Source of the DNA: an uncultured Lachnospiraceae bacterium
Lineage (GTDB): Bacteria > Bacillota_A > Clostridia > Lachnospirales > Lachnospiraceae
Length of the DNA: 11,155 nucleotides
NCBI GenBank assembly: GCA_902795835.1
Contig: CADBNA010000201.1
Coordinates: 1 to 11,155, forward strand
Direction of reading: 5' to 3'
Within the stretch, counting starts at the first letter, position 1, and every line of letters starts with the position of its first letter. The notes beneath the pieces were generated by a model, which was not told where the DNA came from, did not search any database, and was given only the letters and a program-made list of their open reading frames with translations. Shown piece after piece: positions 1-6,052 of the stretch. A program made the translations under genes and the position numbers.

Positions 1-813
1 AAGAACGATGCATGCGCCCAGAATGGCCATGGGTCCCAGGGTTTCCCCATAGAAAACCGCCACGAGGATAGGATTCAGGACCGGCTCGATTCCGTTGATG
101 ACACAGGCCGTGACCGGGTCGGTGTAAAGTGTGCCAAAGAAAAAGAAGATGTAGGCGACACCTACCTGAAAAACGCCCAGAAGCAGAACGGCGATGAGGG
201 TTTTCGTACGGAAATCGCTCTCGAACGCGACCAGAGGCGATAAAAGGATGCCTGTAAACAGCTGCCCGAAAAACATGGAAGAGAGGGCATCTCCCTCTTC
301 AAACTGGTTCAGCATATACAGGCCGCCGAAAAAGAAGCCGGAACCGACGGCAATCACATTGCCCAGGAGGCGGCCGGAAGACAGACTGTCGAAGAAAAAG
401 CAGACAATGCCCGCCGCTACGATCGCAATTGCTGCCATATCTCCGGGAGTCGGTATTTTGCGGAAGAACACATACATCAGCAGAATAATCCAGACCGGTG
501 CCGTATACTGGAGAACGATGGCGCTCCCGGCGGTGGTCAGCTTTGTCGCCGTGGCCAGGAGTGACGTCACCCCAAACACACAGACGGCGCCTGCCAGAAC
601 AGTCCGGTTCCAGCGAAGTCTGTGCCGGACAGCCAGCAGGTACAGGCCGATGACAGCGCTGCCCAGCAGGTTCCGGGAGCCGTTGATCGCCAGTGGATTC
701 CAGGGAATGATTTTCATCAGCAGGCCCCCGGTGGCAAACAGCAGAGAAGCGATCAGCATACAGATTGTGCCGGTCGTTCTTTTTCCTTTGTTTTTATGTT
801 CGATATTCCCCAT
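1..813 (-). CDS. EamA/DMT-family membrane transporter, C-terminus cut off by window edge
   Basis: Reading leftward from the ATG at 813-811 gives 271 codons without a stop, running off the left edge. The protein starts MGNIEHKNKGKRTTG and is then almost wholly hydrophobic. Around nine membrane segments are visible, with loops such as KIIPWNPLAINGSRN (about residues 34-48) and a second half containing GVFQVGVAYIFFFFGT and NGIEPVLNPILVA (about 211-252). This matches the drug/metabolite transporter fold of two EamA repeats and ten helices; such proteins are usually near 290-300 residues, so only a few dozen are missing. Family members move amino acids, metabolites or drugs across the cytoplasmic membrane; the substrate cannot be told here. 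The start lies 15 bases after the stop of the AAA/CYTH gene, so the two are probably co-transcribed. Only a weak GAGG about 13 bases upstream precedes the start, which fits translational coupling. Confidence 0.9.
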   Translation of the reverse strand, partial: MGNIEHKNKGKRTTGTICMLIASLLFATGGLLMKIIPWNPLAINGSRNLLGSAVIGLYLLAVRHRLRWNRTVLAGAVCVFGVTSLLATATKLTTAGSAIVLQYTAPVWIILLMYVFFRKIPTPGDMAAIAIVAAGIVCFFFDSLSSGRLLGNVIAVGSGFFFGGLYMLNQFEEGDALSSMFFGQLFTGILLSPLVAFESDFRTKTLIAVLLLGVFQVGVAYIFFFFGTLYTDPVTACVINGIEPVLNPILVAVFYGETLGPMAILGACIVL

Positions 814-828
814 ATAATAAAGAAGACC

Positions 829-1935
829 TCATGATTCTGTTGTTTTTGAGACTCGGGCCAGCGCCGCATTCTTATACTCCGGATCATCTGTCACTTCTTT
901 GATGATTCGTATTCCTTCCGGAAAACGGATGTCTGCATTCTCATCCATCAGTTCGATTTCAAGGATTGCCCGGTCATTCCAGAACGGATAGATGTCAATT
1001 TCAAAATACTGGTTGTCATAGGTCAGGCAGTAACGTTTTTTATGGATGGTTCGCCTCTCCGGATCCGCATTTTTCAGAAGACGCCGATAGTCGGACTGGC
1101 TGAGGCGCGTTTCCGTACTTATGCGTTTAAGTCCGTTCAGCGGATGCTTGTGCGTCATGTAATAGATGTAATGTCCGTTCTCCCCGCGCCTCCGGATACG
1201 GATTTCCTCTCCTTTTTCCGCCGCCAGATATGTCTGATCAATATCAATCTTTTTTGCCAGAGGATTATTCGCGAGCCAGTCCATATCCGGGTATTCGATC
1301 AGAAACTTCCGTTCCATCTCATATGGCTGCATTTCCCCTAAAAACTGGGCGATTTCTGCCTCAAGACGCCTCATCTTCCCTTCAAAATCGGTGGAATTGT
1401 CAATGACGCGGAGATAACGGTGACCCGTCCAGCAGGCAATCAGGCGGTCATCGAGAGCGGCTGCTTCTTCCACCGTTTCTGTGCGGGCTGCATTATTGGC
1501 ATTCGAGTAAAAAGCCTCTGCCCCCTTTGCCGCAGTGACCAGATGAAAGATAGCGTCATAATTATCCCGCCACACGACATCATCCCCCTGAAGAGCTTTC
1601 GACACCTCTCGGAATTCTTCTTCTGTCATATAGGCTTTATTGTCCATGACACCGCGGTCGCAGACAATCAGGATTTTGTCAGAAGGCATCGTGAGCGCTG
1701 CCTGACGAAACAGTTTTTCTTTGGTAAGCTGAAGCTCAACCTGGCATTTCTGGAAATCTTTATTTGTGCCACAAGTCCACGGTGCGACACCGCCCGTAAT
1801 CAGCTCCGTTGCCGTCTCCGGAACGAACAGCACTGTATACCCCCTCTGGGTAAACGCATTGCGGATCCAGCTCATGGCTGTTGATTTGCCGGCACAGGGA
1901 CCGCCGGTGATAACAATTGTTCTGATTTTTTTCAT
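829..1935 (-). CDS. Two-domain protein: AAA-type P-loop NTPase fused to a CYTH domain
   Basis: The 368-residue protein starts MKKIRTIVITGGPCAGKST. Its N-terminal half (about 1-200) is a P-loop NTPase of the AAA_28 / NadR-kinase-like kind, with Walker A GGPCAGKST at 11-19 and a CDRG motif at 92-95 in the Walker B position. The C-terminal half (about 204-368) opens with the CYTH signature ExExK (E206-M-E208-R-K210, in YEMERKFLI). It continues with the alternating basic and acidic strands of the triphosphate tunnel fold (EIRIRRR, EIDIYPF, ILEIELM). CYTH enzymes bind triphosphates or polyphosphate and metal ions. The combined function is not established in bacteria; I recall the same pairing in the animal protein TTD14, which binds GTP and phosphoinositides. 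An in-frame ATG 27 codons upstream (2016) is rejected because the likely promoter lies between it and 1935, and AGAGG sits just before 1935. It leads a probable two-gene unit with the transporter. Confidence 0.88.
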   Translation of the reverse strand: MKKIRTIVITGGPCAGKSTAMSWIRNAFTQRGYTVLFVPETATELITGGVAPWTCGTNKDFQKCQVELQLTKEKLFRQAALTMPSDKILIVCDRGVMDNKAYMTEEEFREVSKALQGDDVVWRDNYDAIFHLVTAAKGAEAFYSNANNAARTETVEEAAALDDRLIACWTGHRYLRVIDNSTDFEGKMRRLEAEIAQFLGEMQPYEMERKFLIEYPDMDWLANNPLAKKIDIDQTYLAAEKGEEIRIRRRGENGHYIYYMTHKHPLNGLKRISTETRLSQSDYRRLLKNADPERRTIHKKRYCLTYDNQYFEIDIYPFWNDRAILEIELMDENADIRFPEGIRIIKEVTDDPEYKNAALARVSKTTES

Positions 1936-1972
1936 AACCGCCTCTTTTGCTTTCAGTCTGTGTCCTGTGTTT

Positions 1973-2001
1973 ATTATAAAGCCCGCTCTGTTTCCGGGCA
2001 A
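1973..2001 (-). promoter_or_regulatory. Probable sigma-A promoter of the AAA/CYTH-transporter unit
   Basis: Read on the minus strand, TTGCCC (2001-1996) and a perfect TATAAT (1978-1973) are separated by 17 bases. The start codon at 1935 lies 37 bases beyond the -10 box and has AGAGG in front of it. The -35 box matches consensus at four of six bases. The position just downstream of the stem-loop terminator supports independent transcription of this unit. Confidence 0.6.
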
Positions 2002-2029
2002 GAACCTTATACCCATGTATTATGGACAG

Positions 2030-2107
2030 AAAAAAAGAGCCGCTGCGTTTCGCTCTCTGATTACTGCTGATTAGCAGGAGGGAGCGAAATGATCAGCGGC
2101 TCTTTTT
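2030..2107 (-). terminator. Long, nearly symmetrical stem-loop with T runs on both sides
   Basis: Fourteen-base arms 2032-2045 and 2094-2107 (CAGCGGCTC followed by Ts) are perfectly complementary. Inside them, 2048-2055 (TTTCGCTC) pairs with 2082-2089, and CTGCT at 2064-2068 pairs with AGCAG at 2073-2077 around a GATT loop. On the minus strand the stem is followed by seven Ts (2036-2030), and on the plus strand by five. It lies between the short ORF ending at 2153 and the promoter at 2001-1973, so its natural role is to stop leftward transcription. It could work in both directions. No plus-strand gene lies immediately upstream. Confidence 0.75.
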
Positions 2108-2134
2108 ACCGGGGAGGCCAAAAGCTTCCCCGGT
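2108..2134. repeat. Inverted repeat (hairpin) abutting the terminator
   Basis: Arms ACCGGGGA (2108-2115) and TCCCCGGT (2127-2134) are perfectly complementary over eight bases, with a short loop of 11 bases containing a further GC/GC pair. No T run follows on either strand, so it is not a classic terminator alone. A competing pairing exists between GCCAAA (2117-2122) and TTTGGC (2144-2149). It may strengthen the adjacent terminator or protect the 3' end of a leftward transcript. Confidence 0.5.
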
Positions 2135-2152
2135 ATTCCGCCATTTGGCTTT

Positions 2153-2331
2153 TCATTGATTTTTTGAAAAGATAGCCGGCTCGTAATCACAATCTAAGAC
2201 ATGACCCCAGGCTTCTAAGAAATTATACATAATCAGTCCGCAATTGGGACATTTGAAGCAATCATTGCCATTTTCATCTTTGAAGTATAATCAAAGCCTT
2301 TCGTGCCGGTCCGGCGCCGGCGGTTCAGCAT
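2153..2331 (-). pseudogene. Small cysteine-knuckle (zinc-ribbon-like) ORF, apparently frameshifted
   Basis: The minus-strand frame 2290-2153 encodes 45 residues before TGA and carries NDCFKCPNCGLIMYNF and GHVLDCD, i.e. a CxxCxxC knuckle with a downstream H-x3-C that could bind zinc. The frame has no start: a TGA at 2293-2291 closes it. The neighbouring frame supplies ATG at 2331-2329, preceded by GGAG, and reads MLNRRRRTGTKGFDYT up to about 2281. One base change in length near 2275-2285 would join the two into a protein of roughly 60 residues. I therefore call it a broken gene, or a real small gene with a sequencing indel. The fragment is visibly more A+T-rich in codon choice (AAT, GAT, TGT) than its neighbours. 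Its upstream end overlaps the -35 box of the plus-strand operon. The family is not recognised; zinc binding is inference. Confidence 0.42.
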
Positions 2332-2360
2332 TGACGGCTCCGTTCCGGTCTTGATATAAT
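2331..2360 (+). promoter_or_regulatory. Strong sigma-A type promoter of the RiPP operon
   Basis: TTGACG (2331-2336) and TATAAT (2355-2360) are spaced by 18 bases, matching consensus at 11 of 12 positions. Transcription would start near 2367, leaving a leader of about 72 bases before the first ATG at 2439. A perfect 10-base palindrome CCGGCGCCGG (2311-2320) sits just upstream of the -35 box and could be an operator, though GC-rich palindromes also arise by chance. No other convincing promoter was seen inside the operon. Confidence 0.75.
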
Positions 2361-2382
2361 TTACGTGAAATAAGGGGCAGGG

Positions 2383-2416
2383 GACAGACCGGTATTCTCG
2401 ACAGACCGGTATTCCC
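2383..2416 (+). repeat. Two tandem 17-base direct repeats in the operon's 5' leader
   Basis: GACAGACCGGTATTCTC (2383-2399) is followed directly by GACAGACCGGTATTCCC (2400-2416), identical at 16 of 17 positions. Each copy holds the 6-base palindrome ACCGGT, so the two palindromes are 17 bases apart. The block lies about 16 to 50 bases downstream of the predicted transcription start and ends six bases before the AAGGAG ribosome binding site (2423-2428). It could be a repressor operator or an RNA-level control element. No matching regulator gene is in the window. Confidence 0.7.
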
Positions 2417-2438
2417 AATCAGAAGGAGAATTGAAATA

Positions 2439-4271
2439 ATGGAAAGAACAGGCGTATGTCCGGTCCGGTCCGGGGATATTCTTGCATTCGCGCTGAACGC
2501 GCTGCAGGAGAGAAGGGCTTTTCCCTTCCTGCCGGAAGAGGTATACCGGGATCAGGCGGAGGCCCTGAAAGAGCTGCTGCCTGACCGCTATTTCCCGGAA
2601 GTATATATGGATGTTCCTCTCATGGGGGGAGCCTTCCGGGGGTTTGCCGCCGTGCTGAACTGTCAGGAGCGGTGCTGCCTGGACTACGCCTCTGACGGGG
2701 CGTATTTCCGCCGGCTCGGGATCCCTGCGATGAACGCTCCGGAAAACCGGGACGATCTGCTGGTCTTCAGGGCCGGGGCGGACGGCGCGGAATGGTTCAT
2801 GATGAACCGCAGGATGCAGGAGACGGAAGAGATCTTTTCCCCCGGATATCCGGATCAGGAGGTGGCCGGGATTCCGGGGATCGACCTGCTCCGCGGTCTG
2901 CCGCTTGCATTCCGGAAGGAGGAAGCAGAGGGCGGATTCCGACTGATCCTGACAACCGGCCCCATGCTGGCGAGAAGGCGCTTCACGCAAAAAAGGTACA
3001 GGGGAAAGGTGCTGGAGTTTCTGGCCGGGAGCGGGTGCGACAAGACGGCTCTTACGGCGCTGGAAAAGGCGAGTGTTAACTGCGGTGTGCCTTTCCTGGA
3101 TCCGGAGACCGGATACCAGGAGTGGGTGGCCTGCATGGATGTGGCTGCGTTTTCGCTCACGGTGTGCGGAAGGGAGATCAGGGACTGCCGCGCGGTGATC
3201 CGCATCTGTGACAAGTCGGTGTCTTATTCCATGATGGCCATGAAGCCGTCGCAGGCCTATCAGTGGCATATTACGGACAACTGCGATCAGCGCTGCAGGC
3301 ACTGCTATCTGTTTGCGGAGGATGCCCGGCTGAAATGCGTGACCACGCCCTGGGATCAGCTGATGCATACGCTGGCAGAGATAGAGGCGGACGCCGCGAG
3401 AAGGTACTGCGAGGCCATGCCGGCAATCAGCGGGGGAGACCCTCTCCTGCATCCGGACTTCTGGCGCTTTGCGGAGGAGCTGCACAGAAGGGGCATACGC
3501 TGGTTTATTCTGGGCAATCCTTTCCATCTGAACGACGAGGTGTGTACCCGGCTGTATCAGTTGGGATGCATCAGCTATCAGATGTCGCTGGACGGGCTGC
3601 AGCCCTTTCATGATGCCATGAGAAAGCCGGGCAGCTACCAGGCCACCCTGGATGCGCTGCCATATCTGAGAAACGCGGGGATTCAGACCCAGCTGATGGC
3701 CACGGCCAGCCGGCTGAACCTGGATCAGATCCTGGCATGCATGGACATTGCGGTGGAGCACCAGGTGGACGGCTTTACCTTTGCAAGATACTGTGCCACC
3801 AGCCCCGAGAAAGCAGAGGATTATCCGTCGCCGGAGGAATACAGGGATTTTCTGTACCGGTATTACAAGAAGGCAGTGGACTATAAAGAAAGCCATTGTA
3901 AAACCTCATTTAAGCTTAAGGAACATCTGCTCACCCTGGTCCGGTATGAGCTGGGCGAGTTTACGCCGCCGGCTGCTGCAAAGGAGCATCCGGATATAGC
4001 TTTCGACGGCTGCCATATGGGGATGGGCTGCTGTATTCTGGCCAACGGAGACCTGATGGCCTGCCGGCGGATGGAAAGCGTGATCGGCAATGTGAAAACG
4101 GAGCATATTTACGATATAGTGGCAAGCGACCTGTGCAAAACCTATATGGATTTCCGCAATATCAAAAAGTGTAAGGACTGCGAGCTTCTGCAGTGGTGCA
4201 GAGGGTGCCGGGCTGTGGGTTTCAACGCGACAGGCGATCTTCAGGCGGAAGACCCCTGCTGCTGGAAATAG
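2439..4271 (+). CDS. Radical SAM/SPASM peptide maturase with large unidentified N-terminal region
   Basis: This 610-residue protein is the first gene of the RiPP operon. The radical SAM core spans roughly 275-480: the [4Fe-4S]/SAM motif CX3CX2C is C282-C286-C289 and SGGDP (331-335) stands in the GGE position. The C-terminal SPASM domain (about 520-610) holds C525-X11-G-X4-C542 and C578-X2-C581-X5-C587-X2-C590. Its ending, TGDLQAEDPCC, resembles the PqqE/NirJ-type SPASM end and should bind auxiliary Fe-S clusters. Residues 1-270 match no domain I recognise and contain about ten cysteines, including a CX3CC at 75-80. Large maturases such as the SbtM (thio/selenooxazole) group may be relatives, but this is only a recollection. 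The likely substrate is the precursor encoded 40 bases downstream; such enzymes usually install thioether or C-C crosslinks at Cys-rich cores. The start is supported by AAGGAG ten bases upstream of ATG. Confidence 0.88.
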   Translation: MERTGVCPVRSGDILAFALNALQERRAFPFLPEEVYRDQAEALKELLPDRYFPEVYMDVPLMGGAFRGFAAVLNCQERCCLDYASDGAYFRRLGIPAMNAPENRDDLLVFRAGADGAEWFMMNRRMQETEEIFSPGYPDQEVAGIPGIDLLRGLPLAFRKEEAEGGFRLILTTGPMLARRRFTQKRYRGKVLEFLAGSGCDKTALTALEKASVNCGVPFLDPETGYQEWVACMDVAAFSLTVCGREIRDCRAVIRICDKSVSYSMMAMKPSQAYQWHITDNCDQRCRHCYLFAEDARLKCVTTPWDQLMHTLAEIEADAARRYCEAMPAISGGDPLLHPDFWRFAEELHRRGIRWFILGNPFHLNDEVCTRLYQLGCISYQMSLDGLQPFHDAMRKPGSYQATLDALPYLRNAGIQTQLMATASRLNLDQILACMDIAVEHQVDGFTFARYCATSPEKAEDYPSPEEYRDFLYRYYKKAVDYKESHCKTSFKLKEHLLTLVRYELGEFTPPAAAKEHPDIAFDGCHMGMGCCILANGDLMACRRMESVIGNVKTEHIYDIVASDLCKTYMDFRNIKKCKDCELLQWCRGCRAVGFNATGDLQAEDPCCWK

Positions 4272-4296
4272 TTACTGATCACTCAAAACGTATCAG

Positions 4297-4303
4297 AAAG
4301 GAG
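4297..4303 (+). promoter_or_regulatory. Strong ribosome binding site of the precursor gene
   Basis: AAAGGAG lies eight bases before the ATG at 4312. It is one of the best Shine-Dalgarno matches in the operon, as expected for a substrate peptide that must outnumber its enzymes, and it fixes the precursor start. Confidence 0.75.
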
Positions 4304-4311
4304 TAGTTACT

Positions 4312-4593
4312 ATGACACGTAAAGAGAGAATCGATCTGCTGCTGACGAAAATCCCGGCGGACAAACGGGATGCTTTTGTTGCTGCGCTTCGGGAAGCGAA
4401 GGACCAGAAGGAGAGAGTGAAAGTCCTCCAGGAATACGGCATAACGTTCACGGAGGAGGAAAAGGCAGCCTTCAAAGCAGAAGAGGGAAACGAGGTTTCG
4501 GATGCCGAGCTGGATCAGGCGGCCGGTGGCTGCAATTGCAGCTGCAGACTGCCCTGTCCGGGTATGTGCTATTATTACTGTGGTCCATATTAA
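4312..4593 (+). CDS. RiPP precursor peptide: Nif11-like leader with double-Gly site and Cys-rich core
   Basis: The 93-residue peptide has a charged, helical leader of 73 residues with no cysteine and no tryptophan. It ends EVSDAELDQAAGG, the usual Nif11/NHLP-type leader ending with a Gly-Gly cleavage site. The stretch YGITFTEEEKAAF (42-54) fits the 'Gy-x-ft-eEl' block of Nif11-like leaders. The remaining 20 residues are the core, CNCS-CRLP-CPGM-CYYY-CGPY, with six cysteines at core positions 1, 3, 5, 9, 13 and 17. The peptide lies between two radical SAM/SPASM maturases and upstream of a C39-peptidase exporter, so it is very probably the substrate of both. The final product is unknown. Sactipeptide, ranthipeptide (thioether) or other Cys-centred crosslinks are plausible. 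An antimicrobial role is likely by analogy, not shown. Only one precursor copy is present. Confidence 0.88.
   Translation: MTRKERIDLLLTKIPADKRDAFVAALREAKDQKERVKVLQEYGITFTEEEKAAFKAEEGNEVSDAELDQAAGGCNCSCRLPCPGMCYYYCGPY
4531..4590 (+). other. Core peptide region, five CXXX units, following the Gly-Gly cleavage site
   Basis: Cleavage is predicted between Gly73 (codon ending at 4530) and Cys74. The 20 core codons then end directly at TAA (4591-4593). Cysteine occupies every fourth position (1, 5, 9, 13, 17), with one additional cysteine at position 3. The spacer triplets are NCS, RLP, PGM, YYY and GPY. Cutting would leave a free N-terminal cysteine unless it is modified. Possible crosslink acceptors include Asn2, Ser4, Leu7, Met12 and the tyrosines; which are used cannot be seen. 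Confidence 0.75.
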
Positions 4594-4611
4594 GGGAAGA
4601 GGGGAAAAGAT

Positions 4612-4637
4612 TCTGTGCGGCTGAACGCGGACACAGA
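4612..4637 (+). promoter_or_regulatory. Weak stem-loop between precursor and second maturase
   Basis: TCTGTG (4612-4617) pairs perfectly with CACAGA (4632-4637) around a 14-base loop, 18 bases after the precursor stop. The right arm overlaps part of AGAGGA (4635-4640), one candidate ribosome binding site for the gene at 4652; a second, AGGAA (4643-4647), is free. The stem could lower expression of downstream genes relative to the precursor or mark an RNA processing point. Six base pairs is marginal. Confidence 0.3.
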
Positions 4638-4651
4638 GGATCAGGAACAGT

Positions 4652-6052
4652 ATGTACTATATTCTGGAGGACGGTGTACAACTGAAACGCTGGAAGGGCT
4701 GTGTTGCCTGCGCGGTTACGGATATTGCCCGGAAACCTCTTCTGCTGGATCCGGCAGAATACAATCTGCTGAAGGCCTGTGACGGGAAAACGCCCCTCAC
4801 GCCCTGCGATATGCTGTACCGGTTTGAGCTGATTCGCATAATCAGGCGGTGCGGCGCGGAAGAAGCAGCCCTGCAGCCTGACCGGATCCGCGAGTATCCG
4901 AACTACTATTTCCGGAATATCGACTGGACGATCACGGAGCGGTGCAATTACAACTGCCTCCACTGTTTTCATGCGGCGGACAACGAACGGCGCCGGGAGG
5001 AGTTTTCACGGGAAGAAGCCATGATCCTGCTGGAGGAAGCCGCGCAATGCGGTATTCAGGGGGTTCGGCTGACCGGAGGTGAACCTACGCTGTATCCGCA
5101 TTTCCGCGAAGTCGTGGAGGAAATACGCCGGAAGGGCCTGGCCCTGGAAACCCTGATCACCAACGGTGCCTTTCTGGACGAGAAGCTGATCGGTTTCCTG
5201 AAGGAGCAGCATCCGCTGGCACTGATCATGCTCTCCTACGACGGGATCGGGACCCATGACTGGCTGCGGCAGCATCAGGGCAGTGAGAACCAGGTCCTCA
5301 GGGCCGTCCGGCTGTGCAGGGAAGCCGGTTTACGGGTCAGAATCAATATGAACGTCAACCGGCGGAACCGGGAGGTAATCCCGGATTCCGTCCGGATGCT
5401 GGACAGCATGGGCGTCGAAGCGGTGCGGCTGATCAAGACCACAGAGGCACCCCGGTGGCAGCTCAATGCGGCCGGCGATTCCCTGACCATTGAAGAGTAT
5501 TACACATTCTCCGCCGATTTCGCGGCATGGTACCGGGAAAGCGGACTGCGTCTGCCCGTGATTATCTGGCAGAGTCTGTACCTTCGAGGGGAAACAGAGG
5601 CGTTTCATGCGCTGCCGGTCAAAACGCCTGCCTGCCGCTTTCAGGAAAAAGCGCATATCTGCAGCGCCATGCTGAACAAGATTTCCGTTCAGGCCAGCGG
5701 AGATCTGATTCCCTGCGCGCCGCTGGCAGGACTGTTTACGCTGCGCAATATCCACATGGGCAATGTGAAGCAGGGCGGGCTGCAGAAGCTGCTGACGGAA
5801 GGGCCTCTTATGGACAGTGTAAACCTGCGGCTGCTGGACAAAAGGCTGTATGGCGGGAAATGCGGGAAGTGCCCGTATTTCCCGAGCTGCCAGGGGGGCT
5901 GTCCCGCCCTGTCCATGCTTTTCGGCGGCAGCCTGCTTTCGCCGGATGATTATAAATGTGCTTTTTTTGAGGGCGGCTGGTACGAACGCTACTGCAAAGT
6001 GCTGGACGGCTGGAAGAACCTGTATCCCATGGAGGCAGGAGGAAAGACATGA
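4652..6052 (+). CDS. Radical SAM/SPASM peptide maturase with PqqD-like N-terminal region
   Basis: This 466-residue protein has three parts. Residues 1 to about 80 (starting MYYILEDGVQLKRWKG, with LDPAEYNLLKACDG at 32-45) look like the small winged-helix RRE/PqqD-type domain that grips RiPP leaders. The radical SAM core follows, with C98-X3-C102-X2-C105 and GGEPTLYP (142-149). The SPASM domain is textbook: C337-X12-G-X4-C355, then C404-X2-C407-X5-C413-X3-C417, then C436, enough for two auxiliary Fe-S clusters. Sactisynthases and ranthipeptide synthases share this layout, so thioether formation on the precursor core is the leading guess. It differs clearly from the 610-residue maturase upstream, so the two probably act on different residues or steps. 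The gene ends in an ATGA overlap with the next gene, indicating coupled translation. Confidence 0.9.
   Translation: MYYILEDGVQLKRWKGCVACAVTDIARKPLLLDPAEYNLLKACDGKTPLTPCDMLYRFELIRIIRRCGAEEAALQPDRIREYPNYYFRNIDWTITERCNYNCLHCFHAADNERRREEFSREEAMILLEEAAQCGIQGVRLTGGEPTLYPHFREVVEEIRRKGLALETLITNGAFLDEKLIGFLKEQHPLALIMLSYDGIGTHDWLRQHQGSENQVLRAVRLCREAGLRVRINMNVNRRNREVIPDSVRMLDSMGVEAVRLIKTTEAPRWQLNAAGDSLTIEEYYTFSADFAAWYRESGLRLPVIIWQSLYLRGETEAFHALPVKTPACRFQEKAHICSAMLNKISVQASGDLIPCAPLAGLFTLRNIHMGNVKQGGLQKLLTEGPLMDSVNLRLLDKRLYGGKCGKCPYFPSCQGGCPALSMLFGGSLLSPDDYKCAFFEGGWYERYCKVLDGWKNLYPMEAGGKT

Noticed and set aside
194..817. Plus-strand open frame of 207 codons at the left end
   Set aside because: The opposite strand encodes a clean EamA transporter over the same bases; the plus-strand product has no recognisable features.
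1936..2016. 27-codon N-terminal extension of the AAA/CYTH gene from an ATG at 2016
   Set aside because: The likely -35 and -10 boxes (2001-1973) lie inside it, the extension has no domain character, and a good ribosome binding site precedes the ATG at 1935.
2361..3896. Long antisense open frame (about 511 codons) opposite the first maturase
   Set aside because: It has an Arg/His/Pro/Gln-rich composition with no motifs; it is the GC-rich shadow of the maturase gene, which has clear Fe-S motifs and a ribosome binding site.
4269..4311. Eight-base direct repeat TAGTTACT at 4269-4276 and 4304-4311
   Set aside because: Short, with one copy overlapping a stop codon; no insertion element or other mark lies between the copies, so chance is the simplest explanation.
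4529..4542. Perfect 14-base palindrome GCTGCAATTGCAGC across the leader/core boundary
   Set aside because: It follows from the codons for Gly-Cys-Asn-Cys-Ser using TGC twice; with no loop it cannot form a useful RNA hairpin, and no independent signal supports a site.
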